The notes under the pieces: generated by a model | Databases searched by the model: none | What the model saw: the letters and a program-made list of their open reading frames with translations, nothing else | What the model was told of the DNA's origin: nothing | Assembly (NCBI GenBank): GCA_021292105.1 | Contig: CM037871.1 | Span: 23,246,057 to 23,310,056 of the forward strand | DNA: 64,000 nucleotides | Source of the DNA: Anadara kagoshimensis | Taxonomy: Eukaryota > Mollusca > Bivalvia > Arcoida > Arcidae | Direction: 5' to 3' | In this document: in pieces, positions 10,751 through 22,782 of the stretch | Layout: every line of letters starts with the position of its first letter | Numbering within the stretch: position 1 is the stretch's first letter | Made by a program: the position numbers and the translations under genes

Positions 10751-13700
10751 AAACTAAGCAAACCCAAACATTAGACAGTCTTTGGAGTGCAAAATACTGT
10801 CAAATTCTCCTCTAAATTCAGGATAAGACTGGTACGTACTTGGTATCTCAAGCGTTGGTCCACATGTGTGAGCAACTGGAGACCTCTTGAGGCCAGTTGC
10901 AGTGTTAAACATTATGTCGATTTTATCAACACACAGGACGTCAGACCCTGTAACAAATTGAAGAAAAGACCGCAAACGCACTTTATATATGCTTGTAGAT
11001 ATCCAAAACATGCCGCTTCATTGTTATTGGAAGGTTCCGCCTTTAAAAGCTTTAAGATTTTTCTAACAGTTGGTGTTTGTGAACTATACATTAAATCGAC
11101 AGCATCTTTATCAGGAAGGAACAAGGCCAAACCGGATCTTGCAACACTAATCATAGCATATTTCGGTCTTTGAATGAGTTCTTTATGGGCAATTTGAAGT
11201 AATGTATGTTTGACCTCTTCCTTTTTGGGCACACAAGTGTAACCAAACCTGTCCAATATATCAATATAATTGTCATTTTCCTCAGTAGGAAGATCATCAT
11301 TCAGTACTGCATTTAATGTGTCCCTGTCCATTTTACTAAGGTATTGCATGAAAGAGGACATGCTGATTTCAGATGAGACCACGTGTTCTCCGTGAATCAG
11401 TGCTAGAGTAAATGACTGGGCAAGCTGAAGTGGAAAATATCTCAGGTCTTGGTAACCTTTTAATAAAATCCGACCAATGGCTTTCCATTCCTCCAACTGC
11501 CACTTTGGATTCAGTGCTGGAACTCTTGTATCTTCGCCTTCTGCATGTCTTGATACAAACTCTGACCAAAATGATGTGTATACGTCCCTTGAAATACCTG
11601 ATAAATCGGCTCCTTCCTCGCCTACAAAGTTGTATTTTATAGTTAAATTCATAATTTCAGGCGCCTTAAAAATTGCGATCAGTTCTTCCATAAGGTTTAC
11701 ACGGTGAATCGAAGGGTGTAGAGTCATACCGTCGTTGTCTGTAAAAGTTGGAGGACTGGGACCTCGAGGCGAGTCTGGTAAATCTAATGTATTGAAAGAT
11801 AACGGCACTGTCTCTGAAAGCATATCCGCTGTTACAGTATCAGTTGGTCCGAACTGAACTTCACTTAAATCTAGCAGTTCGGCTTGTGCAATACTGTTCT
11901 CTGACGTGGTAACAATTTCTGTTTCTGTGCACATAAAACGGAGATCTAGTGATGAAGAAGTAAATACTGTGCTGTTTGTAGACGATGGTTGCATTAGGTC
12001 CTGTGGTTGAAAGGCTTTCGAACTGTAACTCTCGGACCCACCACTTACTGTAACAGTGGGGTCTGTTGGATTAGTGCAAATTGTACTTGTCGCAGATGGT
12101 TTTTTCATTCGTTTCTTTGGTTTTACGAGTTCAATACTATGATTATCCTTTAACCGCGTGCAAATATACAATCTCAACAGCTTGACGCGAGTTGTATCAT
12201 AGATGTCACCTAACTTTTCTTGTTCTTCTAATGAACATTGTTTGAAGTCATGGAGAGTAATTTCAAAATCCTCTAATTCACCTAGAGGCGACTTTCCGTT
12301 AGGGAAAAACAGAGAAATGGCTAGTTTGAGAATTTCAGCCATCGTTGTGTCCTTATCCAAAGTGGCCCTTCTGATGCCTCCTCCTCGTTTTTCTTTGACC
12401 TGTTTAAAGTCGCATACGCTCTCGTCATAGTTTAGCCATCCAATGTCTACCCGTCTAATTTTCTTGGAAGCATTTTTGTTTCCAAACAGAGGGTGTTTCA
12501 CTTTTTTGTCGTCACTGCTATCAGAATCTGATTCTGTATTATTACGTTTTAATTTCCTTTTAAGTTTTTGAAAAGTGCTGATTTTTTTTGTTTGCTCTTT
12601 GGTTCTTTCCGTCTACAAAATTGTCTCAAGGCCACTCTATCTCCATATGCAGGTACATATGCCTTTAAATGTTTGTCGTCCATCATCAGTATAACATTAG
12701 AGTCGATCTGAAAAAGACAAAGAAACATTTTACTAGCAGTAACTTTTGTTTTCGATGTGTTTGAAAACTATAGTCTTGGGACATATCTTGTTCAATATCC
12801 ACTCGCTCAAATTTCTAATCGGTCATCATCAAGTATTATATATATTATAAATATTTTAAAGTAGGGCATATTTCACATACAATAGTTTTATTGAAATTTT
12901 TATTATATAGTATTCTGTATAAATTTCGGCGTTTTAAATCCCGTTAACATTTAAATCTGTATCGTCATGGATAGTTTCGTGATTCCTTAGCGTTATGTGC
13001 GTACTTGTTGCACGTAATTTTCTGAAAACAACACAAAACAATCCTTATCGATATGTAAGTCCTAAAACATTTTGGCATGTCAATAAAGACTTGTGGTCAC
13101 TTGAATTTTGAATAATGGAAAATTGCAGGGGCAAGCAAGTCCAACCGACACGATCTTGTTGAAAAATAAGAACTTTTATTACTTTGTCATTTTTTCTTTA
13201 ATTTTCGCTTTAGGCATACACGTAATGTTTTAATGGCTTGCATTTCTTTAAAAATTGTTTTCTTTCGGTCCTGATTATTTCCTTACAAATAATAACCGGA
13301 AGCGCCTGTAAATCGTTATTGAAATCTTTTGGTCCATATCATATGGCATAAAGCCATACATATACATGTAGTAGGCACCGATATAAACATCTTTTGGGCA
13401 TCATACTGCTACTTCAATAATATTTACCATACTGAGTTGAGCAATTGGAAATGTTGTTGAGTGTATATTGAGATGAAGTTGATATTGTTCCATTGCTTTG
13501 CCAGTACTTCAGCTATTCAAAACCAACAGATAATGACATACTCCCTTTTAACACCTTAACTTATTCACTTATTACCATATTTTCGCAATGATATTTCTAA
13601 AACACAAAATAGTTTTAAAAAACTACTCCCGGGAAGCGGTAAAATAAAAATAACCATTAGTAATATAATATTTCACCCCTATCTTACCAGAGTGAAGTAT

Positions 13701-14039
13701 TGTTACAACAGTACACATCTACTAGACTACTATCTGTGCTATATGCAAAGATAACATCCTTTATGGGCAAAAGAGGGTACTGTGTAAAATAAATACAAAT
13801 CATCCACTACTAATGTGGAATTGTATTCCGAAACAGCCGTCTAGTGCTGTAAAATATATATAACTATTAATACACTTCCTTATGTCTTAAATATTGATAA
13901 ATTATTGTATGGTGACCCCATGTTATCTAATGAACAAAACGAAGAAATTTTCCTTTCTGTGCAAGAATTTATTTTACAATCAAAACGTTTTGCGAGATAA
14001 CTGTTGATAGTAGTGCGTAAATTTATTATATATACACAC

Positions 14040-14159
14040 CCACTTATTTATTTATTTATTTATTTAATTATTCATTTATTTACATTCACTTTTACACCTA
14101 CTCTGCTTATCATCTAACAAAGTAAATATTACAACAGCTATATTGTTGTGATTGTTATA

Positions 14160-14192
<33 letters not shown>

Positions 14193-14333
14193 TAGTTAGT
14201 TAGCCAATCTATTTTGTTTATCTACCTTTTTCATATGAGAGAAAAAAATATTTACATTAAGTACTTTTTTACACTTTTTTAGTATCTACTTTTTCTGCTT
14301 TTGTTTCTGGCTATATTGTTGTGATTGTTATAA

Positions 14334-14364
<31 letters not shown>

Positions 14365-14790
14365 GTTAGTTAGTTAGTTAGCCAATCTATCTTATTTATC
14401 TACCTTTTTCATATGAGAGAAAAAATGTATCTACATTAAGTACTTTTTTACATTTTTTAGTATTTACTTTTTCTGCTTTTGTTTCCTATATTCTTATATT
14501 CACACATCTATTTATTTATTTATTTATTTACTTATTTATGCAATTATATTAATTACTTACTTACACTTTTTAGTACCTTCATTTTCGGTTTTTGTTTATT
14601 TTATTCCTATTTTCACACACCTATTTATTTATTTATCTATTTACATTAATTACATATTTACACTTTTTAGTATCTTCTTTTTCTGTTTTTGTTTCTTATA
14701 TACCTATATTCGCATAACTATTTACTTGCTTATTATTTGTGTATTCACTTACTTATTTATATATTTATTTATTTATTTAATCGCTATTTA
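14040..14790. repeat. TTTA/TTA microsatellites with local tandem duplication
   Basis: A roughly 170-180 bp unit beginning ATTGTTGTGATTGTTATAA, passing through a TTA run and AGTTAGTTAGCCAATCTAT, and ending near CTTTTTCTGCTTTTGTTTC is duplicated head to tail at about 14138-14308 and 14310-14480. Looser copies of its end (TTTTTAGTA..CTTTTTCTG) continue to about 14700. TTTA tetranucleotide tracts lie between. Confidence 0.75.
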
Positions 14791-15116
14791 TTTACATATT
14801 AATTAATCATTTATTCTTGACTTTATTAGTTAAGTAAGCTCCTTTCATGTTTTGTAATGTATTGTATCCAGGGAGACTGGTTAATATAAGAGTTTCACTC
14901 TTGTTCCGGAATCCCCTTTCTGTCTATTTGATGAAATGTTATTGTTTATTGAAATAAATATCGTTTAAACTAAAATATATATAAAAAGAATAAAATAATG
15001 ACGCGATACAAAACCAGATGTCAAATTGTAACGCAACACATTTATATTGCAAATACATCAATACAACACACAACTCTGTAAAAAAAAATGGAGGGGGGGG
15101 GGGTCCAGCCGATATT

Positions 15117-15176
<60 letters not shown>

Positions 15177-15179
15177 CGC

Positions 15180-15240
<61 letters not shown>
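15117..15240. repeat. (TG)n microsatellite
   Basis: About 120 bases of TG interrupted once by GCGTGCGCGCG. It is potential Z-DNA-forming sequence. Open frames of poly Cys-Val or His-Thr across it are artefacts. Confidence 0.95.
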
Positions 15241-15241
<1 letters not shown>

Positions 15242-15514
15242 TTAATAAGCAATGTCTACATTTACATGTAGTAAGAGCATTATTATGATGTGAACTTTCG
15301 ATATCCCTCATTTTGTAACGAATATGGGTTACCCTAAGAACTTGTCTCTAATGGAAAATCAATAAATAACGTTCTTAAAGAAGCCAGGACTGACTTATTT
15401 TACAAGACTCTAAAACTAAAGTTTACTAACTTTGTTCTTCTCGATTTCCTTTATCTGGTCTTCATCCAAACCTCTTTCTCGTATAAAAGCTAGTATTTCA
15501 TCTAGATCGTCCAT

Positions 15515-15928
15515 TTGTATGTTCCTAAAGAGTAAAACAATAAAGATTTACAAAATACAACAATGAAGAACAAGATCTGCCAATAAGCACTGACTAATGC
15601 ATCCTAAAGAAGTCTGAAAAAAATTGAAATTGTCAACTGTTTGACAATTTGTCATACTATGCTAGTATAAACTTTTAACATGATAATATTCATGTATTTC
15701 TGATATTGTTATTTCACTATTGCTAAATGTTTTGAGGTGGGCAAATATACATGTAGTTAAAAAAGAAGAACCCAATCTGATATAATTTAGTCTATTCATA
15801 AAATAAACACACAGATGTGTCATAAAACAGTTCTTAAACGTACGGTGATTTCATTACTTTGATTTTTAACTTAACACTAGCCGTTAGACCATGTGAGTTT
15901 ATGACTTTCCCATTGGATCTAGATACTA

Positions 15929-15990
<62 letters not shown>

Positions 15991-16860
15991 CCGAATAATC
16001 ACATTGGTACCCATCCACACCCAAATACGCGCGACTGACACTAAATTAAAAATGTGACTTGATGTAGGTTTATCAATTAGTACTTCCTACTTAATTTATA
16101 TTATGTAGAGCTCCACATAATTATATGGAGCGCTACATATAAGAAGTGGAAGTTGGTTTGTCACCAATAATTACAAAGAAATTTTACAAGACTTTACACC
16201 AGACAGTGTCACTATTATAAAGCATCTGGGATCTGGTGCAACACCAATGTTCCAAGACCGACTATCAATGTTGTATAACATTTAAACAGGCCACCCCATC
16301 TAACACCTACCGGATGACTGGAGACAGACATACCAGAGTTGCCCATAAGTTCAGACAGATCTAAAGCATTAAAGATGGTCTAAAGTACATGTATTAAGTT
16401 TTTGTTTGGTCATAAAGCCGTCTCAATCATCATTGTTTGTAATTGTAAATACGCCTTCAATAGGGTTACTTTCAGTGTAGGGAAAGGGCGGGGAAGAAGA
16501 AAATGGTAGCAGAAATGTTTCAATCGTCGACTCTTGGATCACAGCACTTCATACTGCATACAGGTTCAAATTTTACTCGGAAAAATTCCAGTGTGAGAAA
16601 CTGAGTTTGTCAGTTTGCTTGTCGTAGGTCAGTAATGTTTGTATGACACTGACCAGACTGACCGACTTCAATATAAGTAAAGTCGGGACTGGCTAGTAAA
16701 ACACCATTCTGCCCGTGAAGCTAGTGAAGTCGAAGAACAAGGGTTTTACAAAGAAATATTAATATTATGTTATTTAGAATATAAAAACAATTATTGACAT
16801 ACTAGTATACCAATTCTTTGCGCTCTCAACATTGGCTGTGCCTAAAACTATATATTTGTT
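15515..16860. other. Region upstream of the HECT gene
   Basis: No further coding exon was recognised. A long (GA)n microsatellite at 15934-15987 lies about 420 bp upstream of the putative start codon, the side where a promoter would be expected. No convincing TATA box or initiator was identified. The rest is unremarkable single-copy-looking sequence. Confidence 0.4.
15934..15987. repeat. (GA)n microsatellite
   Basis: Uninterrupted AG repeat of about 54 bases, beginning after TAATTC and ending in ATTACCG. Confidence 0.95.
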
Positions 16861-16867
16861 AAAAAGA

Positions 16868-16945
16868 AACCTCTATCTTGATCAGACCCGGTCGGAGTTC
16901 GAACCCTAGACCTCCCTAATTACGAAGCGAGCTACCGCCACAATC
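16868..16945 (-). mobile_element. SINE head remnant
   Basis: Minus strand: TTGTGGCGGTAGCTCGCTTC, then GGGTTCGAACTCCGACC and GGGTCTGATCAAG. A-box and B-box spacing and the GGGTCTGA word match the type 1 SINE head; the body is missing. Confidence 0.6.
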
Positions 16946-17289
16946 AGTTTCAATACAAAGCATAGATATTTTTTTAAACGGCCGATACTCACAATTTTGG
17001 TTAGGAAAAGGAAGACACCGATTCAGTGTAAATTTAAATATGGATACGAAATAGACATGAACATAATAATCCGAGCAATGCTGTGACATTTAATAGCGGG
17101 TAGTTCAGAAAAAAAGAAAACCACAATTTAAGTATCACGACAAGAGAATTAAGATTATCGATGTTTTTCTCACGGGAAACGTCTCTCAGTTCATATACAT
17201 GTGTTCCTGGATTATGAATTTCTGTCAAATAATACATTCAATTTAGAATTTATAACACAAGTTTGATCAAATTATGATAATTATTTTTG

Positions 17290-17497
17290 ATGTTATCGTC
17301 TAAACGGGAAAGATCGTAACTTCGTGGATGAAGCAACATTAGCAACATGATTACTGAGCCTACCATGTCTGGTAACTAAATTGTGGATACATTTATAGAT
17401 ATGTCATGTGCTGCTTTTGAATTCAAAAACAGCACATGACAGATATGTCCTAGACTCAAAAATTCAACCAAACAGTCATAACTCTGTCAATAAAGGA
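17290..17497. repeat. Dispersed flank repeat
   Basis: Shares GTGGATGAAGCAACATT, CTACCATGTCTGGT and the segment near ATTCAACCAAACAGTCATAA with 21225-21680 and, inverted, with 1-350 and 4705-4760. It also holds a short local inverted repeat around GTCATGTGCTGCTTTTGAATTC / AAAACAGCACATGACA (17402-17440). Confidence 0.6.
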
Positions 17498-17840
17498 TTT
17501 GATTGGATTTAATCGGGTTTAACGTCCCAGGCAAGACATTTCACTTATATCGAGACGTCGTCAGCTATAGGCGAAGGTGCAGAAATTTGGACCTGTGCTA
17601 TGCGCTGATGGCATTGTGGAGTGAGGGTTCTTTAACGTGCCACGCCTACCGTGACACGGAACTTAGTTTTTAAAGTCTCACCCGAAAGACCCGTAACTTT
17701 CATTTCTCAATGCCGAGTGCTTGGCGAAAGAGCAGTTACTACCCATTTTCAAGTCTTGGGTCATACCCAGCCTGGGATCGAACCCACGACTTTCACTTAC
17801 GGAGCGAGCACTAGACACCTACTGAGGTACCGAAGTGGTG
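17498..17840 (-). mobile_element. tRNA-derived SINE (type 1), near full length
   Basis: Minus-strand head CACTTCGGTACCTCAGTAGG with B-box GGGTTCGATCC, then the type 1 body and a tail AAATCCAATC. It lies immediately left of foldback copy 2. The 74-codon frame at 17651-17875 is SINE sequence. Confidence 0.85.
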
Positions 17841-18139
17841 TGTCAATCCTCTTATTTAGTTTCTGTTTTGAATGATATGGGTATAATTTAGTGATTTTTA
17901 TAATCTTTAATGTAATTGAAACACAAACAAATAACTTCGCCTTCGATTCAAAATAAGATACAGTCAACAGCTTGGAAAATAGCTAACCCCTACTTTTTAC
18001 AGATCATCAACTGATATTGTCTAGTTGTACCATCATTACACATTAAACATTAAAATACTTACTCGAGTCGGCTATCTTCTCACTCGATCTCCGCCATTCA
18101 AACAAAGCGTCCCGGAAACACAGATTAAGTTATCATTAT

Positions 18140-18558
18140 CTCGAGGGAACGAGATACCATCTTGAGGGAATGAGATGGCTATCTTGAGGGAACAAGTTAC
18201 TATCTTGAGGGAACGCGATACTAACTTGAGGGAACGAGATACTAACTTGAGGGAACAAGTTAGTATCTTGAGGGAACGAGATATTATCTTGAGGGAACGA
18301 GATACTAACTTGAGGGAACAAGTTAGTATCTTGAGGGAACGAGATATTATCTTGAGGGGACAAGTTACTATCTTGAGGGAACGAGATATTATCTTGAGGG
18401 AACGAGTTACTATCTTGAGAGAACGAGATATTATCTTGAGGGGACAAGATTACTATCTTGAGGGAACAAGTTACTAACTTGAGGGAACGAGATACTATCT
18501 TGAGGGAACGAGATACTAACTTGAGGGAACGAGATACTATCTTGAGGGAACAAGATAA
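18140..18558. repeat. 21-22 bp tandem array, forward half (foldback copy 2)
   Basis: Units of GAGGGAACGAGATACTATCT type, about 20 copies, with variants GGACAAGTTACT and GAACAAGTTAGT. It accounts for the roughly 100-codon open frames on both strands. Confidence 0.95.
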
Positions 18559-18640
18559 AATTTTTTTTTTACATGGCCTTATTCAGCCACCGTAGGATAC
18601 TACGGTGGCTGAATAAGGCCATGTGGAAATTATTTTTTAT
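18559..18640. repeat. Perfect palindromic centre of foldback copy 2
   Basis: GGCCTTATTCAGCCACCGTA, loop GGATAC, then the exact reverse complement of the arm. The hairpin can extend outward through CATG into the A/T-rich flanks and then the inverted tandem arrays, so the whole 18140-18905 unit could fold on itself. Confidence 0.92.
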
Positions 18641-18905
18641 CTTGTTCCCTCAAGATAGTATCTCGTTCCCTCAAGTTAATATCTCGTTCCCTCAAGATAA
18701 TCATCTCGTTCCCTCAAGTTAGTATCTCGTTCCCTCAAGATAGTATCTTTGTTCCCTCAAGTTAGTATCTCGTTCCCTCAAGATAGTCATCTCGTTCCCT
18801 CAAGTTAGTATCTCGTTCCCTCAAGTTAGTATCTCGTTCCCTCAAGTTAGCATCGCGTTCCCTCAAGATAGTAACTTGTTCCCTCAAGATAGTATCTCGT
18901 TCCCT
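18641..18905. repeat. 21-22 bp tandem array, inverted half (foldback copy 2)
   Basis: Reverse-complement units TCTCGTTCCCTCAAGATAGT, about 12 copies, ending in CCCTCGAGA at the SINE insertion point. Confidence 0.95.
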
Positions 18906-18910
18906 CGAGA

Positions 18911-19254
18911 GGCCTAATGGATAAGACGTTAGTCTTCCAATTCAGGGTCTCTCACCGCTGTGAGTTCGAATCCCGCTCAGACCACATGTGGGAAAGTGAA
19001 TTTTCTTTGCCGTTGGCCTTTATTGGTATCAGTATAATGGACTGGGGGAGTGACACGCTTCTCTGCGGCAAATTGACTCTGTGACCTAGCACGTTAAAGT
19101 CGCCCTGCGTGTGCGCAAGTACAAGGATGACCATACAGCACACTCGCACTTCATATACGTACACAAAATTGTTTAGAGATTAATAAATTAGTTCTCGTCG
19201 CGAATAGCTGAAAAACTGCTGATGCGACATTAAACAACATTCAACTAACCAACC
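18911..19254 (+). mobile_element. tRNA-derived SINE (type 2), copy in foldback arm 2
   Basis: Starts GGCCTAATGGATAAGACG (A-box-like), B-box GTGAGTTCGAATCCC, then CAGACCACATGTGGGAAAG, and ends TTCAACTAACCAACC. It is flanked by CTCGTTCCCTCGAGA (18896-18910) and CTCGTTCTCTCGAGA (19255-19269), a 15 bp target-site duplication with one difference. The duplicated target is a unit of the tandem array. Confidence 0.85.
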
Positions 19255-20330
19255 CTCGTTCTCTCGAGATAATCATAAATTAATCTGTGTTTCCGAGACG
19301 CGTTATTTGAATGGCGAAGATCGGGTGAGGAGATAGCTGATTGAATGTTTTTTATTTTGAATCGAAGGCAAAGTTATTTCTTTGTATTTCAGTTATATTA
19401 AAGATTAAAAAACAAAAAACCCAGACAAAACTGAAAAGGAATGTGTATTAAAAGTTTGTACATACTGAAAAAGATATTATTATGTATATTGGAAACAAGA
19501 CCCTTTTTTCATTTACTTAGTTACTTGATGAAGGGATTAATCTGGCTTGACTTTACTATCTGTTCATCTGACATTACTGATCTTTTTCTTCTGATATTTT
19601 TAAAAATCTCAAATCTTAATAACCTTTCTTTAAATGATTGTATTGCTACATGTATATGTTTTCAAATATCATTGTAAACTTACTCTCAAAAGCTTAAATG
19701 ATCAGTGACGTAGCGTGCATATAAGCCAGTAATCATGTGCTTGCACATAATTTTTTGATAAAAAATGTTGAGATTTTGAAGTAAAATATGTCTTTTGAAA
19801 AACTAGGATTAAAATATGGCTCTGAAAATTCGGCTCAGTGGAACATAACAAAAACTTAATCTTTTTGTGTAATCTTTTTACTCACGAAACTATTGTTAGA
19901 GTATAGAAACACGTATCAAATTGCTTCATACATGTATTTTTCAAAATTTAACTGGGGAACATGCACCCAGACCTCTTAGTGTGAAGAAGTCTACGGTGCG
20001 TGTAGTGCTTTTTGCTCCGGGCTTGCACATTTATTCTTTTCTGGCTACGCCGCTGGTGATATAATAGTTTCTTGAATAAGACCGCCAAATAATCAGAAAT
20101 GTGCCTTACTACAAAATCTAGATTAATCCCTAGAATCCCCAAATATTATACAATTGTATATATATGTTTTATGTATGTAAAGTTGACCTTTTGTTACCTG
20201 GCAAGTGAGCCCAGCGGCCCCAAACCCTGACACTGCTTGACCATCCCGTATTCAATGTCTGGGACAATAAAAAAGATTAAAAAACAATATATTATGCCGA
20301 TGTTATTCAAAAAAGAAACTAAGTAGGAGG

Positions 20331-20592
20331 AAAATGGGTAGTGACTGTTCTTTCGCCAAGCATTCGGCATTGAGAAATGAAAGTTACGGGTCTTTCGGGT
20401 GAGACTTTAAAAACCGAGTTTCCGTGTCACGGTAGACATGGAACGTTAAAGAACCCTTACTCCACAATGCCATCAGCGCATAGCACAGATCAATTTCTGC
20501 ACCTTCGCCTATAGCTGGCGACGTCTCGATATATGTGAAATAATCTTGACTGGGACGTTAAACCCTATTAAATCAAATCAAATCAAATTGCT
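20331..20592 (+). mobile_element. tRNA-derived SINE (type 1), 5'-truncated
   Basis: Inverted counterpart of 988-1230: GTGACTGTTCTTTCGCCAAG through CTTTCGGGTGAGAC to ATTAAATCAAATCAAATC. It starts directly at the end of foldback copy 2, and the tRNA head is missing. Confidence 0.82.
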
Positions 20593-21684
20593 GTCGTAGA
20601 GAACGATGGCTGATGTATTTAAGACTGTTTCAAGTTATCCGTAATTTTTCTACGATTGTCATGGTGTTTAGTATTCGTAACCGTTAAGACTCTGCCCTGT
20701 TCTGGTTCATTTAGTGAGAACGTTTGCCTCTAAACGCCATAAAACCCGGATATTTCTGATGATCATGATACGGGTATTTTTCTAACTACACTAACATAAT
20801 TCTAATGTTGATCATGCAATAGTTATAGCATCCGCTCTTAGAGGTAAAATCTTTCCTTCGCCAGACACTCGGCATTTTGAAGTTTGAGCAACGGCCAGTG
20901 TGCTCAGTGTCAGTATAATGTGATTGACTGAGGTATTTGTATGCATGTCGCACACCTATTACTAATAATTAAAGGTTGAAAATAATTAAAATTGTTATAA
21001 TGCTCGCCCAGACTAGTTGAAAGAGTGCTGATGGATGCTACCCGGAGCATCTTGTAACTATGAAAAGACGTAATGAAGAGGTTGTAATTATTATATTTGG
21101 CAAGTAAGTTGCTGACCAATGTTCATTGAGGACACCAGTATTCACTTACAGATTTATACAAATAACACAAGTTGTTTTGATTATTTTTTATGTTATGCCC
21201 TGAATTAGAATAATAAAATCATAGATCATAACTCCGTGGATGAAGCAACATTACCCCTAACTGTTATGCATGACATTTCATTTGGTATTGTCAGAAATAT
21301 ACTGTTATATCTAAATCGTCCACTTGTTAAAATTTAAATTATTTGAATTTAGAATTTTGAAATTCTTCAAAAACTAAGATATGCTCACTCGTGCAAAGTA
21401 TTTCCCTAGCTTGATTTTGTAAATTATATTTTGGGTCTTTGGATAATGTTTTTCAGCATCTTGAAAATGGCTTTCCACTTCAAGTTTTTTTATCCAAGCA
21501 CTATTGATGAAGAATTGTATTCTGAAACGGCCGTCTAGTGGTGCAAAATTAAACGGATATAAATAAAAGCTTCAAATGAATAGTAAGCCCACCATGTCTG
21601 GTCACTAAGCCGTGGATTTGAAGATATGTCTTAGACTCAAATATTCAACTAAAGAGTCATAACTCTGTCAATAAAGGAGCGTGA
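20593..21684. repeat. Outer flank of the large inverted duplication (right arm)
   Basis: Reverse complement of about 1-987 up to 21600; 21600-21684 matches the inverted 4705-4760. No real gene: the 69-codon minus frame at 20910-21119 corresponds to the frame at 528 but diverges. Confidence 0.8.
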
Positions 21685-22086
21685 CCTCTTATTTAGTTTC
21701 TGTTTTGAAAAATATGGGTATAATATCTTTAATGTAATTGAAATACAAAGACTGGATTCAAAATAAGAAACATTCAATAGCTTGAATGACCAAGCCATTC
21801 AAACAAAGCGTCCCGGAAATACAGATTAAGTTATCATTACTCGAGGGACGAAGATACTATGAGGGAACGAGATACTATCCCGAGGGAATGAAATGACTAT
21901 CTTGAGGGAACAAGTTACTATCGTGAGGGAACGAGATACTAACTTAAGGGAACGAGATATTATCTTGAGGGAACGAGATACTAACTTGAGGGAACGAGAT
22001 ACTAACTTGAGGGAACGAGATACTATCTTGAGGGAACAAGATAAAAAAAAAAATTCACATGGCCTTATTCAGCCACCGTAGGATAC
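21685..22086. mobile_element. Foldback-type TIR element, half copy 3
   Basis: Begins with the CCTCTTATTTAGTTTCTG terminus and carries a compact arm (TTGAAATACAAAG, GCGTCCCGGAAATACAG). About 9 units of the 21 bp array follow (21845-22045), then the first palindrome arm up to GGATAC. It stops exactly in the loop of the palindrome, where unrelated sequence (TGTCTAATTCGG) begins. This is the best guide to the ancestral arm, since it lacks the insertions found in copies 1 and 2. Confidence 0.8.
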
Positions 22087-22780
22087 TGTCTAATTCGGTG
22101 ATGAAAATTTTCGATTTACACACGGGGACGTCCGATAAACCATCTGGGAACATGGGGGCTGCTATTTTGTTTACCAGGTTATAGTTTCCCGGGGATGTGT
22201 ATTGACGATATTAATATTCAAACGCAGTGATGCGGTCGTTTGGCATTTATGAATGCCAAAAGTCTCAAACTGGAAGAAATAGGAAATACGCAAGGCTAAT
22301 AAAATTATAAGGATATTGATAAATAAAAAGCTACAGTTTTACATATCTATCTACGAAAATTCAAATGTCAAGTGCCGTTTTTTTCGTTTTGTACAATTTA
22401 AACATAAACACTTTTTATTTGACATAATCATTGTACATTTGACAGTAACTAGGAGCAATGGAAGAATAGGTAGAAATTTTGTCCATTTTTTATCACAAAA
22501 AGTTAAACTCTTTTCTATCCCTTCCGAACCCTGTTAGTTCTTCTGTATGATTAACTACAACTTGACGAGAGAGAGAGAAAAAAGGGGAGTGGTTGCTTGG
22601 GTATAATAAAAACAAATTACTTTGCCCTTATATCGTTTTTATTTTATTTATTAGACTCAGATTTGATTTCGATTTAACTAATACAGGAAATTATTTCAAA
22701 ACATTGTTATATTTCATACAAATATGTATATACAGTCACATGAGCTCAGAATTAAAAAGGATGAGTATAAGTTATTGTAA
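22087..22780. other. No gene seen
   Basis: AT-rich sequence with two small frames (22316-22537 and 22593-22799) lacking family resemblance. A short GA tract lies at about 22568-22580. Confidence 0.4.
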
Positions 22781-22782
22781 AG

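Larger units (their letters stand above)
12708..15430 (-). other. Intron of the SAM-HECT gene
   Basis: 2,723 bases between a GTTAGT donor and a CAG acceptor. It is very AT-rich, holding TTTA and TTA microsatellites, a local duplication (14138-14480) and a long TG microsatellite (15117-15240). No other exon was recognised in it. Confidence 0.65.
10754..15514 (-). pseudogene. SAM-HECT E3 ubiquitin ligase-like gene with two frameshifts
   Basis: Exon 1 (15514-15431) starts MDDLDEILAFIRERG and ends AACAAA before GTTAGT. Exon 2 starts at 12707 after a CTTTTTCAG acceptor and continues in phase with IDSNVILMMDDKHLKAYVP, together a SAM-like domain. A linker and a ubiquitin-like region (FFPNGKSPLGELEDFEITL) follow. 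Then come a Ser/Thr-rich stretch and a HECT-like domain: N-lobe DLSGISRDVYTSFWSEF and C-lobe FLQFVTGSDV with the active-site-type Cys in SPVAHTCGPTLEIPS. The frame breaks at an 8-base T run (12582-12589) and near 10980, where YLQAYIK jumps frame and several residues seem lost before RLRSFLQF. The stop is TAG at 10754-10756. The family is expanded in bivalves and would transfer ubiquitin to substrates. It could be a pseudogene, or a real gene with homopolymer errors. Confidence 0.7.
17848..20330. mobile_element. Foldback-type TIR element, copy 2 (inverted relative to copy 1)
   Basis: Begins CCTCTTATTTAGTTTCTG at 17848 and ends with its reverse complement (AAGAAACTAAGTAGGAGG) at 20330. It has the same internal order as copy 1 read backwards: arm, tandem array 18140-18558, perfect palindrome 18571-18622, inverted array 18640-18905, SINE 18911-19254, arm, and the inserted block 19390-20275. 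It lacks the 43 bp array of copy 1 and its tandem halves are shorter. No transposase is encoded. Confidence 0.78.

Noticed and set aside
10787-11642. Plus-strand frames overlapping the HECT exon
   Set aside because: They are shadows of the minus-strand gene, which has recognisable SAM and HECT blocks.
15018-15311. Poly Cys-Val and His-Thr open frames
   Set aside because: They are readings of the TG microsatellite.
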